Part shown: positions 9,240 through 17,816 of the stretch, one piece after another
Numbering within the stretch: position 1 is the stretch's first letter
Layout: every line of letters starts with the position of its first letter
Source: Chondrocystis sp. NIES-4102
GTDB taxonomy: Bacteria > Cyanobacteriota > Cyanobacteriia > Cyanobacteriales > Xenococcaceae
Reading direction: 5' to 3'
NCBI GenBank assembly: GCA_002368355.1
Contig: AP018281.1
Coordinates: 124,001 to 188,000, forward strand
DNA: 64,000 nt
Position numbers and translations under genes: made by a program
Notes under the pieces: generated by a model
The model's input: only the letters and a program-made list of their open reading frames with translations
Told to the model about the DNA's origin: nothing
Databases searched by the model: none

Positions 9240-10275
9240 CTTTCGACAATAAAAATCTTAAATATTGACGTAAATAATAGCTGACTCGCTTCGATCCTTG
9301 AGGCATTTTGGAATTGCTACTGATATTTTTGCTATTAGGAACTTCGGGAATTACTTCTAATCTTTTACCTAACTTTAATCTTTCCATTTGCCAAGCGTGC
9401 AGAGATTTGCGAAAAGCACTGTCATCATATCTTGGCATAGAAGTAAGAAACGCTCGACAATAGCCAATGAAAATACATAAACCACCAATAAAAAATGGTT
9501 TTTCTCGCATCCGATAAACAGTAATAGCCAATAAAAATAAAGGATGAGTTCCCATAAAGTATTGACCTTTACCCCATCGTAATCTTCCCTGTATAATTCC
9601 TTCTCCAGAAGAACCCATCAATCGTTTGTGAACATAGTTTAGCTCCTGATGGCAAATGCTACGAGTTCTCCAACCTTCCATTCGCGCTCGATGAAAAGCA
9701 ATTCCATCCCAGTGAACTTCTCTAACAAAACCTCCAATATCTTCAAAACATTTTCGCCGATAAAAATTAATTTGCCCTGCTACCATCTCACGATGAGTAC
9801 GTTCTTCTATCAGTTTGCCATTATCTTCTAAAAAAGGTTTTCCACTAGCAGCACCCAAGTAAGGATCTTGATCAAAATAACTTATGAGAGTTTCAAAATA
9901 TGTTGGCTTTAATTCTAAATCCCCATCCATTTTACAGACATAATCATAATCATCGCTGTTGATGCGCTCATATCCATAGTAGAAAGTTTGTACTACTCCT
10001 GGTCCTACTGATCTAAAACCTCGATCTTGTTTCTTAATTACTCGAATCCAATCATACTCGGCAGCAGCTTTACTGGCTATTTCATAAGTTCTATCAGACG
10101 AACCATCATCAACAATAATCCATTCTATAGGCTTTAGTGTTTGATTGATCACTGATTCAATAATCCCTGAAATAAACTTTTCTTCGTTTCTGACAGGGGA
10201 GATAATAACTATGCGAGAAGTTAATAGATTCATAGAAATAATTTTGATTTTGATTTGATAAGAATTTTGTGCCAA
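9202..10275 (-). CDS. Glycosyltransferase family 2
   Basis: GT-A enzyme. It reads IVIISPVRNEEKFISGIIES, then WIIVDDGSSDRTYEIA and the DXD-type site VCKMDGDLELKP. IGGFVREVHWDGIAFHRARMEGW forms the acceptor part. The start is uncertain. A TTG at 10275 has a good GAGGA about 7 bases upstream. An ATG at 10233 (MNLLTSRIV) gives the usual family N-terminus but has no visible ribosome-binding site. The 3' end overlaps the next GT2 by 38 bp. It follows the GT4 gene by 32 bp in the same operon. Confidence 0.83.
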   Translation of the reverse strand: MAQNSYQIKIKIISMNLLTSRIVIISPVRNEEKFISGIIESVINQTLKPIEWIIVDDGSSDRTYEIASKAAAEYDWIRVIKKQDRGFRSVGPGVVQTFYYGYERINSDDYDYVCKMDGDLELKPTYFETLISYFDQDPYLGAASGKPFLEDNGKLIEERTHREMVAGQINFYRRKCFEDIGGFVREVHWDGIAFHRARMEGWRTRSICHQELNYVHKRLMGSSGEGIIQGRLRWGKGQYFMGTHPLFLLAITVYRMREKPFFIGGLCIFIGYCRAFLTSMPRYDDSAFRKSLHAWQMERLKLGKRLEVIPEVPNSKNISSNSKMPQGSKRVSYYLRQYLRFLLSKDEKFGNSNYRAK

Positions 10276-10307
10276 AGTAAATCCTCGGCTACGATGAAAA
10301 TTGCAAT

Positions 10308-11534
10308 TTAAGCCTTGAAAATCCCTAATAATTGCTCGACATTACTGTCCAATTCAAATTCCTTTAATACCTTTTCTCGAGCCCCCTTAGTAATCTCAGA
10401 TATAGAGTGCGCTTGCTGCACAAAATCATTTAAAGTCTGAGCCAAAGATTCGGGATCGTTTGGTTGAGCTAAAAAACCTGATTTTCCATCTTGTATTAAT
10501 TCGGGAATGCCAGAAATACTGGTGCTGATCACAGGAATTCCTACATACATTGCCTCCATTAAAACTACAGGAATACCATCGCGATCGCCTTGACTATTTT
10601 GTTTACAAGCTAGAACAAATACATCTAAACTTGAGAACCAGTCGTAAACTCGATCATTGGGAATCGCTCCTTTTAATACAACATTTGAGCTTAAGTCATG
10701 GGTTTTTATTAATTCCTGCAAGCGATTATTTAAAGGTCCATCGCCACCTATTTCTAGTTGAAAATCTAGATTTTGTTGATGCAACTTACTACAAGCTAAA
10801 ATTAAATCGTCCATGCCTTTTTTTTCGATTAATCTACCCAAAGATCCAATCTTGAGAGGAAACTTAATTTCTGACTTAGTAATAAAATCGCGATCGCACG
10901 TGTCTATGCCACATCTAACTACTTTTAATTTGTCGACACTTATTCCTAAATTGAGTAAATATTTATAGTTGTATTCGGAAATTGTAATTACGGCTTTAGC
11001 CCGTTCTGCTTTCTCTTTTAAAAGAAATTTATTTTCAAAAATATCATTGGCATGACAAGTAAAGCTAAAAGGAATTCCTGTTAGTGCTGAGGCATACATC
11101 CCTATTTGTGTGGGGAAATGGGCAAAGTGAATATGCATATATTGACAAGAGTTTTTTAAAATAGCTTTGGCAACAATGCTCGAATACAAAAACTGATACA
11201 GGAGTTTCCAAGATTTGATTTCAACTATACCAACATTATTAATATCCGCTAATACCATCAGCAGAGTATTAAAATAGCTTTTTGGTCTATTTATAAAAAT
11301 AAATAAAGAAGTAAATAAAGCTGTAATCAAACTTTGTTGATATAAATACTCAGTGCGCTCAGATAATGTACGTACTTGAGGATCGTTAAGCTCGACACTT
11401 GTAATTTTATGAACTGAAATTGGGATAATTTTAATTCCTTTCTTTTCTAAGGCTAAAATTTCTTTATATACAAATGTACCCGATACAGACGGAATCTCTG
11501 GTGCAAGATATGCAATAATATTGTTCGCTTCCAT
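10308..11534 (-). CDS. Glycosyltransferase family 4, WcaL-like
   Basis: First gene of the minus-strand polysaccharide run. 408 residues with IIAYLAPEIPSVSGTFVYKE at the N-terminus, resembling colanic-acid WcaL-type GT4 proteins. HIHFAHFPTQIGMYASALTG and FSFTCHANDIF follow, then LKIGSLGRLIEKKGMDDLI opening the donor domain. The E-x7-E motif lies in DGIPVVLMEAMYVGIPVIS (a variant context), followed by SGIPELIQDGKSGFLA. No gene lies upstream on this strand for 1.8 kb, so the cluster promoter is probably between 11535 and about 11700. Donor unknown. Confidence 0.85.
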   Translation of the reverse strand: MEANNIIAYLAPEIPSVSGTFVYKEILALEKKGIKIIPISVHKITSVELNDPQVRTLSERTEYLYQQSLITALFTSLFIFINRPKSYFNTLLMVLADINNVGIVEIKSWKLLYQFLYSSIVAKAILKNSCQYMHIHFAHFPTQIGMYASALTGIPFSFTCHANDIFENKFLLKEKAERAKAVITISEYNYKYLLNLGISVDKLKVVRCGIDTCDRDFITKSEIKFPLKIGSLGRLIEKKGMDDLILACSKLHQQNLDFQLEIGGDGPLNNRLQELIKTHDLSSNVVLKGAIPNDRVYDWFSSLDVFVLACKQNSQGDRDGIPVVLMEAMYVGIPVISTSISGIPELIQDGKSGFLAQPNDPESLAQTLNDFVQQAHSISEITKGAREKVLKEFELDSNVEQLLGIFKA

Positions 11535-12837
11535 TATTTTAAATATCTAACAGTTATCAACGACATTTCAACTATTACTCTTATTGGTTAATTGAAAAAA
11601 CTAAGCAAATAATTATTATTGTTGAAAACAGTTTCTTTATTGTTTAATACCAACCAAACTTTCAAAAATGATTAAATAAAAAAAAGATAAATTTTCTAAT
11701 AAATATCTTTAGTTTCCGAGCATCTCGAAGCATTATATACAATTATTTAAGACCAGTTGTGCTTATCAATTCAGGATTTCTTTATCTCCGTTCCTGCTTT
11801 AAATTTGATGGTCGCACCAATCGCCATAAATGCTTTGACGTTTAATATATTTCTTCTTATATTTATTAATTCCTTTTTCTTTTTGGCACTCCCACCCCAA
11901 TTATCAATACCGTTGCCGAAGGAAGATTTATTAATTTAATTAATAATCTTTCAATTTTCTTAATTATTATTTTCACATCTCATTGGAGGAGAATAGGCTA
12001 CAACTACAATTGGGTTGCTAGACTTTTTATTATTATTAACTTTAGCAGGTTTTGCAGACTATTTACTACCTCCTAATAAAAATATTTTGATATCTCGATT
12101 GTCTTGATAAGATTGACAAAATAAAGTAAGAAAAAAAATCAGATCCTAAATTTTTTCTCTTATATGTTGACCGATAAATTTAGAAGCCTATTATAATAAT
12201 TTGCTATTACATACCACATCCCCTACCTTTCTATAGATTTATTGAAAATCTTTATTCCAATGAATCTTCATCAAATAATTGACATCGGGAGTCAATAAAA
12301 TTATGCCATTTTTATTTTTAAAACAAACTTTGTTAGGGAATTATATTAATTTCAGCGAACAAAATGTTTATTTTTTCGTTCAATACTTTAAAGTATTAGT
12401 AAATCAATACTATACTTAAGTTACAATTTTATATCTTAATTATTTTTGGCATAACAAACTAAAAGTATTGATGTTTATAAAAGTCTGTAATTAATGAAAA
12501 AAAGCCAATTAACCAGAAGAATTGATTAATCTATGTTTTATAAATACTAGTATCTACACCTATGGTAGTATACAATAACTCAACCAAAAAAAACACAGTA
12601 TCTTCATAAATTTAGTTTTAGCTTAATCTTGTTGGCAATAATTGGGGGTTATGAAGGGTTGAATTAAACTAAGCTGTGGGTCACGCTTGCATTCGCCTGC
12701 AAAACTAAATGAGAACCTTTCAACAATGTTATTGTTTACTGATATTAAATCGGTGCGACTCGTTTAGTGAAAAGTACTATAAATAAGTGGAAGTAAGTAG
12801 GACATAGTCAGACTATCCACAAGCAACTATTATTACT
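11535..12837. other. Long AT-rich stretch without an intact gene
   Basis: About 1.3 kb between the polysaccharide cluster and the kinase remnant. Stops are frequent in all frames. The longest open stretches are about 60 codons (for example 11757-11939 on the plus strand) and look like no known protein. The region may contain eroded coding sequence: a minus-strand stretch around 11770-11930 reads FGNGIDNWGGSAKK and KAFMAIGATIKFKAGTEI, which resembles protein but has no start or family assignment. It should also hold the promoter of the minus-strand cluster, near 11535-11700; no clear -35/-10 pair was recognised. Confidence 0.5.
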
Positions 12838-13239
12838 AAAGGAGCAGAAGACTTAGCAACCTTAAGAAAGGGTTCTATGATAGAGCTTGTTATACAAATC
12901 ATAGTACCCTCAATAAAAGTAATAAGCGATCGCCCGATGGCTAGATTGTTTAGGGATCAATGCTATTCAACATATCTTAAGAGGCGGTACAGTTACTATT
13001 ACAACTATTACTCCAACGGTAGTTAATCAATATGCAATCATTTGTGTTTGAGATCCAGGTATTAGTATTACGTTACAGGAACAACAATATATTTTTGCTC
13101 GCTTTTACCCTGGTAGATAAGGTTCTTTCTAGAAGTATAGAAGGTTGTTGCTTAAGTAAGTGCAATTTATAATAACAGTCGCGAAGTACTATATTGAGGA
13201 GAGAAAAGGAAGCAATTTTTCAATTAAATTAGCGAATTC
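12838..13239 (+). pseudogene. Eroded C-terminal (HATPase) half of a sensor histidine kinase
   Basis: Pieces of a histidine-kinase ATP-binding domain appear in order but in different frames and with stops. At about 12928 the text reads VISDRPMARLF. At 12956-13117 it reads INAIQHILRGGTVTIT (N box), AIICV-stop-DPGISITLQEQ (G1 box) and QYIFARFYPGR (F box). At 13119-13172 it reads SRSIEGCCLSKCNL, aligning with the SGLGLAI-type G2 box. Near 13200 EERKGSNFSIKLANS matches the usual terminal GKGSTFTIxLP. The order of boxes is that of cyanobacterial RppB/NrsS-type sensor kinases. At least two frameshifts and several stops make it non-functional. No matching N-terminal half or response regulator was seen nearby. 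Confidence 0.7.
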
Positions 13240-13378
13240 CAATGATTAAAAAATCTTGCTTATTATTATAGTTCCACAGCTATAAGCTATCTAAGTCGAT
13301 TAAATATATTAACCGCTATGCTATAAGTTTGTTGACTTAATTACTCAATTAAAATATATCAAATAAACCCAAAAGCTA

Positions 13379-14500
13379 ATGAACTGGTGGCAAAAACTTA
13401 AAAAAAATACTTTGGCACGCTTAGGAGCAACAATACTAATTATATTTTATCTTGCTGCTATTTTTGCCGATTTTATAGCTCCCTATTCCCCCTATGACTC
13501 TCAGGTAGATGGTTCTTTGCTTCCACCCACAGCTATACATTGGCGCGACAAAACAGGTAGCTTTACAAGACCCTATGTTTATCCTACCAAGCAGGGAGTA
13601 ACAAATATTGAGACAGGCGATCGCTTACTAATTGTAGACAAGGATAATCCAAATCCCATTACATTTTTCTCTTCAGGAGATACCTATAATTTTCTAGCCA
13701 TTTCTCTACCCCTACCGCCCAAGTTTGAACCAGTTACCATATTTCCTGGTATACCTTTAAATCGTCATTTATTTGGAGTTGCAGGCGCAGGTAAAATCAA
13801 TATTTTAGGTACAGACGAACAAGGTAGAGATTTATTTAGTCGTCTATTATTTGGTAGCAGAATTAGTTTATTTATTGGGCTAGTTGGTATTATCGTTTCT
13901 TACCCATTAGGGATGATTATAGGCGGTATTTCGGGCTATTTTGGCGGTTGGCTCGATGCAGTAATTATGCGCATTATCGAAGTGATTATGACTATACCAG
14001 GTCTTTATCTCCTAATTGCTTTGGCTGCCATTTTACCTCCAGGTTTGAGTAGCGCGCAGACATTTCTCTTAATTGTTTTAATTACTTCTTTCATTAGTTG
14101 GTCTGGGTTAGCTAGAGTCATCCGAGGACAAGTACTATCAATTAAAGAACAAGAATTTGTCCAAGCTGCTAAAGCAATGGGGGCAAACCCGTTATATATT
14201 ATCATGCGTCACATTTTGCCTCAAACTGCTACTTATATTATTATTTCTGCCACCTTAGCTGTACCTGGATATATTATTGCGGAATCTGTTTTAAGTTTAA
14301 TTGGCTTGGGTATTCAATCAAAAGATCCTAGTTGGGGAAATTTATTATCTTCTGCTACCAACGCTTCTATCTTAGTATTGCAACCTTGGCTAATTATTCC
14401 TCCTGCTGTATTAATTATCCTGACGGTTTTAGCATTTAATTTATTAGGGGATGGTTTACGAGATGCTCTAGATCCTCGCAGTTTATATCAAAATAAATAG
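13379..14500 (+). CDS. ABC transporter permease, DppC/OppC family
   Basis: Inner-membrane permease of a peptide/nickel-type ABC importer, 373 residues. An N-terminal membrane helix (LGATILIIFYLAAIFADFIA) is followed by a large soluble loop of roughly 105 residues. Then comes FGTDEQGRDLFSRLLFGSR-type sequence (here LGTDEQGRDLFSRLLFGSR), the hallmark of DppC/OppC, and a five-helix permease domain. The EAA loop that docks on the ATPase is present as EFVQAAKAMGANPLYIIMRH. No DppB partner, ATPase or binding protein is adjacent, so the transporter is dispersed, as is common in cyanobacteria. The start ATG at 13379 is the first in frame. The dndE homologue starts 2 bp after its stop. Confidence 0.88.
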   Translation: MNWWQKLKKNTLARLGATILIIFYLAAIFADFIAPYSPYDSQVDGSLLPPTAIHWRDKTGSFTRPYVYPTKQGVTNIETGDRLLIVDKDNPNPITFFSSGDTYNFLAISLPLPPKFEPVTIFPGIPLNRHLFGVAGAGKINILGTDEQGRDLFSRLLFGSRISLFIGLVGIIVSYPLGMIIGGISGYFGGWLDAVIMRIIEVIMTIPGLYLLIALAAILPPGLSSAQTFLLIVLITSFISWSGLARVIRGQVLSIKEQEFVQAAKAMGANPLYIIMRHILPQTATYIIISATLAVPGYIIAESVLSLIGLGIQSKDPSWGNLLSSATNASILVLQPWLIIPPAVLIILTVLAFNLLGDGLRDALDPRSLYQNK

Positions 14501-14502
14501 TT

Positions 14503-14874
14503 ATGAATAATCCTATTGAACGAATACGCATTTCCACATCTGCTGAAGAACAATTAATTAAACTCAAGCGCAGTACCAAAATTAAACAATGGAATATCCT
14601 CTGTCGCTGGGCTTTTTGTCGCTCTTTGGCTGAACCTAGTATTCCTTCGCCAATACCACTTAAAACTGATAGTAAGGTTGAAATGACTTGGAATGTTTTT
14701 GGAGGTGAGATAGCAGATATACTCTTTATTGCCTTGAAGCAAAGATGTCATCTTGATAAAATCGCCCTAGATCCAGAAACTCTCAAACAGCAATTTACTT
14801 TACACCTTCATCGAGGCATTGGTTATTTAGCTGGAGATCTGGAGATTAAAGAGATTGAAGACTTAGTGAAATGA
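14503..14874 (+). CDS. dndE: DndE-family protein (DNA phosphorothioation), orphan
   Basis: 123-residue protein matching DndE: IRISTSAEEQLIKLKR, then WNILCRWAFCRSLAEPSIPSP and the C-terminal LKQQFTLHLHRGIGYLAGD. DndE belongs to the DndABCDE phosphorothioate DNA-modification system, where it is a small structural or nicked-DNA-binding subunit. No dndA, B, C, D or F-H gene is visible in the window. Instead the gene starts 2 bp after an OppC-type permease stop, so the two are probably co-transcribed. It could act with a dnd locus elsewhere in the genome, or have been recruited for another role. Family recognition rests on the pattern of conserved residues and length. Confidence 0.75.
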   Translation: MNNPIERIRISTSAEEQLIKLKRSTKIKQWNILCRWAFCRSLAEPSIPSPIPLKTDSKVEMTWNVFGGEIADILFIALKQRCHLDKIALDPETLKQQFTLHLHRGIGYLAGDLEIKEIEDLVK

Positions 14875-14929
14875 CACATATAAGTTGACAATACTTTTTA
14901 AGTTTTGCGATGGTTATTGTTATTAGCTA

Positions 14930-15142
14930 TTAGCTATGACGCGCAGCTAATCATTTAGGATAGCTTTTAGCTCTTAGCTTTGGGCTTTAACTACTACTCC
15001 TACTACTAGACTCGTTACTCGTTACTCTCATTGTCCCCTTGTGGGATTACTCCTTTCCCACTACCTACATTGTCCCCTTGTGGGATTAGCTCCGCTTATC
15101 CTTTAGGGCTACCTACTACCTACTACCTGTCTCCCCTCTCCT
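14930..15142. repeat. Heptanucleotide repeat island (STRR) with two copies of a dispersed element
   Basis: Low-complexity intergenic island between dndE and the next gene. It starts with AGCTNTT-type units (TTAGCTATTAGC.., TTAGCTCTTAGC), continues with CTACTAC-type heptamers, and contains two copies of a dispersed element beginning CATTGTCCCCTTGTGGGATT, at 15029 and 15068. The second copy continues into GCTTATCCTTTAGGGCTACC. Period-7 structure of this kind is the STRR class known from cyanobacteria. It has no coding potential. Confidence 0.8.
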
Positions 15143-15152
15143 TAAATTATCA

Positions 15153-15794
15153 ATGAACGAAACCCTAATTATTTTTAGTCGCTATCCTGAAGCGGGAAAA
15201 ACCAAAACTCGTATGATCCCTGCTTTGGGTGCAGTAAAGGCAGCTAAATTACAACAGCAAATGAGCGAACATACCCTCAATACCGTCAGAAGTTTGCAAG
15301 CATACCGTAGTAATTTAATTGAAGTACATTTTGGCGGTGGAAATCAGCACTTAATGAAGGAGTGGTTAGGTTCGGGGGTAGAATATATTGAGCAAGTGCC
15401 TGGTGATTTAGGATTTAAAATGTATTCGGCATTTGAACGCGCTTTTAGTTTAAATAATCAGCGTGTAATTATTATTGGTACTGATTGCCCTGATATAGAT
15501 TTAGAAATATTAAATGATGCTTTTGAAGCTTTGCATCAACATGATTTAGTTTTAGGGGCTGCTGTCGATGGTGGGTATTATTTAATTGGTTTAAATAATT
15601 TAAATAATAGTATTGCTCAGTTATTTGAAAATATAAATTGGGGAACAGCAGAGGTTTTTAGTCAAACTCAAACTATTGCAGCAAAATTAAACTTAAAAGT
15701 TCATTATCTTCCTTGCTTATCGGATGTCGATCGCCCTGAAGATTTATGTATTTGGCAGAAATACAGCGATTTGAAAATTGAGAAGTTAAGCTAG
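15153..15794 (+). CDS. TIGR04282-type (arsenosugar biosynthesis-annotated) glycosyltransferase, DUF2064
   Basis: 213-residue nucleotide-sugar-transferase-like protein. The opening TLIIFSRYPEAGKTKTRM matches the (F)xRxPxxGxxKTRL loop of the DUF2064/TIGR04282 family. VIIIGTDCPDIDLEIL carries the conserved GTDCP motif, and LGAAVDGGYYLIGL the substrate-binding DGGYYLIGL. SDVDRPEDL closes the domain. The fold is that of MobA/CofC-like GT-A enzymes. Members are often linked to arsenosugar or related glycolipid pathways, but no arsenic genes are nearby, so substrate is uncertain. Confidence 0.83.
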   Translation: MNETLIIFSRYPEAGKTKTRMIPALGAVKAAKLQQQMSEHTLNTVRSLQAYRSNLIEVHFGGGNQHLMKEWLGSGVEYIEQVPGDLGFKMYSAFERAFSLNNQRVIIIGTDCPDIDLEILNDAFEALHQHDLVLGAAVDGGYYLIGLNNLNNSIAQLFENINWGTAEVFSQTQTIAAKLNLKVHYLPCLSDVDRPEDLCIWQKYSDLKIEKLS

Positions 15795-15831
15795 ACATTG
15801 CCATAATTATCTAGTTAAATTTAATTGTAAT

Positions 15832-16560
15832 ATGTCTTCTAATAGCTCAGATAAGCCAGACAAAAACCCAATTAATAATCATCTAAAATCTAGTATTGTT
15901 CATAAGCCTTTTGACACGGGAACAATTAATATTTTTAGTCCTTATAAAAATACTACCGCCAAGTTATCTACGGATGCTCAATTAGAAGCAGAGAAATTGA
16001 TAGTAAATGCAAATATAGATAACCAAAAAAGTTTAAATAATGATCACTGGTTAGATAGTATATTAAATCCTTGGGGAATAAGCGCGATCGCACTTGTTTT
16101 TTTGGCTAATTTTATTTCGGGTGGCTTTATTTGGCGCAATGAGCATTTAGCTAGCACCGCAGTTAATAAGCCTCAATTACCCCTTGTAGGCAATGTCAAT
16201 CTAGTTAATCGAGAATTTATACCTTTAAATCTTAGTACCTTAAGTACCATCAAAATAGACTCTCCTAAGCCTGAGTTGAAATCTCAGCTTACACCCATTC
16301 CCCCTGCTCTTGCTCCTTTAGAAAATATTGGCACGAGTGCAGTAATAAACCCTCAATACTATTATATTTTGACTGAATATGCTGGGGAACAATCCTTATC
16401 TATTGCACAACAACACGTTAAACAAATTTCTTTGGTAAATTTACCTCAAGGAGTATTTATTTATTTAGGTGCTTTTACCGACAAGCAACAAGCACAGGAG
16501 TTTGTCGCACAATTAAAGTTGAAGAATTTTCAATCCTATGTCTATCCCCTCCCTGGTTAA
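15832..16560 (+). CDS. Single-pass membrane protein with C-terminal SPOR-like domain
   Basis: 242 residues. A polar cytoplasmic N-terminus (1-75) is followed by one membrane helix (about 82-100, GISAIALVFLANFISGGFIW), a proline-rich linker and a C-terminal domain of about 70 residues. That domain reads YYYILTEYAGEQSLSIAQQ, GVFIYLGAFTDKQQAQEFV and FQSYVYPLPG, the beta-alpha-beta pattern of SPOR peptidoglycan-binding domains. A role at the cell wall or septum is inferred only. It starts 37 bp after the upstream gene and may be co-transcribed with it. Confidence 0.6.
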   Translation: MSSNSSDKPDKNPINNHLKSSIVHKPFDTGTINIFSPYKNTTAKLSTDAQLEAEKLIVNANIDNQKSLNNDHWLDSILNPWGISAIALVFLANFISGGFIWRNEHLASTAVNKPQLPLVGNVNLVNREFIPLNLSTLSTIKIDSPKPELKSQLTPIPPALAPLENIGTSAVINPQYYYILTEYAGEQSLSIAQQHVKQISLVNLPQGVFIYLGAFTDKQQAQEFVAQLKLKNFQSYVYPLPG

Positions 16561-16579
16561 GCACGATATATATAATGTG

Positions 16580-16735
16580 TGGTAGTTTTTTTAAGCTTTT
16601 AGCTTTGAGCTTTTAGCTGTGAGCTTCTTAGTTTGTAACTCAGTTTTTACTCTTATTACCTACTACCTACTACCTACTACCCACTACCTATCTCCTCCTA
16701 ACTCCCCTCTCCTGTCTTCTGACTATCATTAAATA
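16580..16735. repeat. Heptanucleotide repeat island (STRR)
   Basis: Period-7 repeat island upstream of vipp1. AGCTTTT-type units (about 16593-16640) lead into CTACTAC units (16660-16690) and then CTCCTGT/CTTCTGA units (to about 16730). The order of modules is the same as in the other islands of this window. It ends about 200 bp before the vipp1 start, leaving 16736-16938 as the likely vipp1 promoter region. Confidence 0.8.
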
Positions 16736-16938
16736 AACCGATAATTGAGGTATAAAAAGACTTAGGTGTAGGGAAAATAACATTAATTTTTAGATCGACA
16801 GTACACTAAAAGAATGTGCCACACTAAAGACGTGAAGAGCGGAGTCACTCTTTTGATGAAAAATAATAGTGGGTTTAGTATCTTAGAGTAGATCCAGCCT
16901 ACACTTGATTTGTAAACGATTATAAGATAGATACAGTC

Positions 16939-17706
16939 ATGGGATTATTTGATCGCCTTAGCCGTGTTGTCAGAGCCAATATTAATGATCTAGTCAGCAA
17001 AGCTGAAGATCCAGAAAAGGTATTAGAGCAAGCAGTAATTGATATGCAGGAGGATTTGGTGCAGCTACGTCAAGCTGTTGCCAGAGCGATCGCAACTCAA
17101 AAACGCACTGAACAACAATACAATAAAAATCAGTCTGAAGCCAACACTTGGCAACAAAGAGCGCAGTTAGCCTTATCTAAAGGGGATGAAAATTTAGCTC
17201 GTGAAGCACTAGTACGCAAAAAGTCTTTTAGTGATACTGCTGCTACTCTTAAAGCTCAATTGGATCAACAAGAAGGTAATGTTTCCAGCCTTAAAAGTAA
17301 TCTAATTGCTTTGGAAAGTAAGATTTCTGAGGCAAAAACTAAAAAGGATATGCTGAGAGCCAGAGCCAATGCTGCTAAAGCTCAGGTGCAGTTACAGGAA
17401 TCAATGAATAACATTGGTACTAAAAGTGCTATGGGTGCTTTTGAACGCATGGAGGATAAGGTAGCCGAACTAGAGGCACGATCTCAAAGCGCAACAGAAT
17501 TGGGTGGTGTTGGCATTGAACAACAATTTGCAGCACTAGAAGCTGGTAGTGGGGTTGAGGATGAACTCGCAGCCATGAAAGCTCAGTTATCTGGTACTTC
17601 CGCCCAAACACCAATCTTAGAAGCTGCCGATACTTCCACTAAAACCCCTAAAGATGCAGTAATTGATGCAGAATTAGAGGAATTACGTTCTCAATTGGAT
17701 AAGTAA
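16939..17706 (+). CDS. vipp1: Vipp1 / IM30, PspA-family membrane-remodelling protein
   Basis: Peripheral membrane protein of the ESCRT-III-related PspA/Vipp1 family, needed for thylakoid biogenesis and membrane repair. 255 residues. The amphipathic N-terminal helix MGLFDRLSRVVRANINDLV inserts into membranes, and a long alpha-helical hairpin fills residues 24-190. A C-terminal extension ending DAVIDAELEELRSQLDK, set off by a Ser/Thr-rich linker, is what separates Vipp1 from PspA. It is preceded by about 200 bp of non-repeat DNA after the STRR island, so it has its own promoter. No other psp genes are adjacent. Confidence 0.93.
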   Translation: MGLFDRLSRVVRANINDLVSKAEDPEKVLEQAVIDMQEDLVQLRQAVARAIATQKRTEQQYNKNQSEANTWQQRAQLALSKGDENLAREALVRKKSFSDTAATLKAQLDQQEGNVSSLKSNLIALESKISEAKTKKDMLRARANAAKAQVQLQESMNNIGTKSAMGAFERMEDKVAELEARSQSATELGGVGIEQQFAALEAGSGVEDELAAMKAQLSGTSAQTPILEAADTSTKTPKDAVIDAELEELRSQLDK

Positions 17707-17816
17707 TAGTTTTAAGCGATAAGTTGATTCGGGCGATCGATAAGTTGAGAAAACTTTCATTCTTTAGCCCTCAGATAATTGATAATTGATCAGAGTAATC
17801 GTCAGTTATTAATTAT

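Noticed and set aside
11757-11939. 60-codon hydrophobic plus-strand frame
   Set aside because: AT-rich DNA reads as hydrophobic by chance; no ribosome-binding site or family.
12640-12840. Transposase remnant beside the kinase fossil
   Set aside because: No DDE motif, inverted ends or target duplication could be found.
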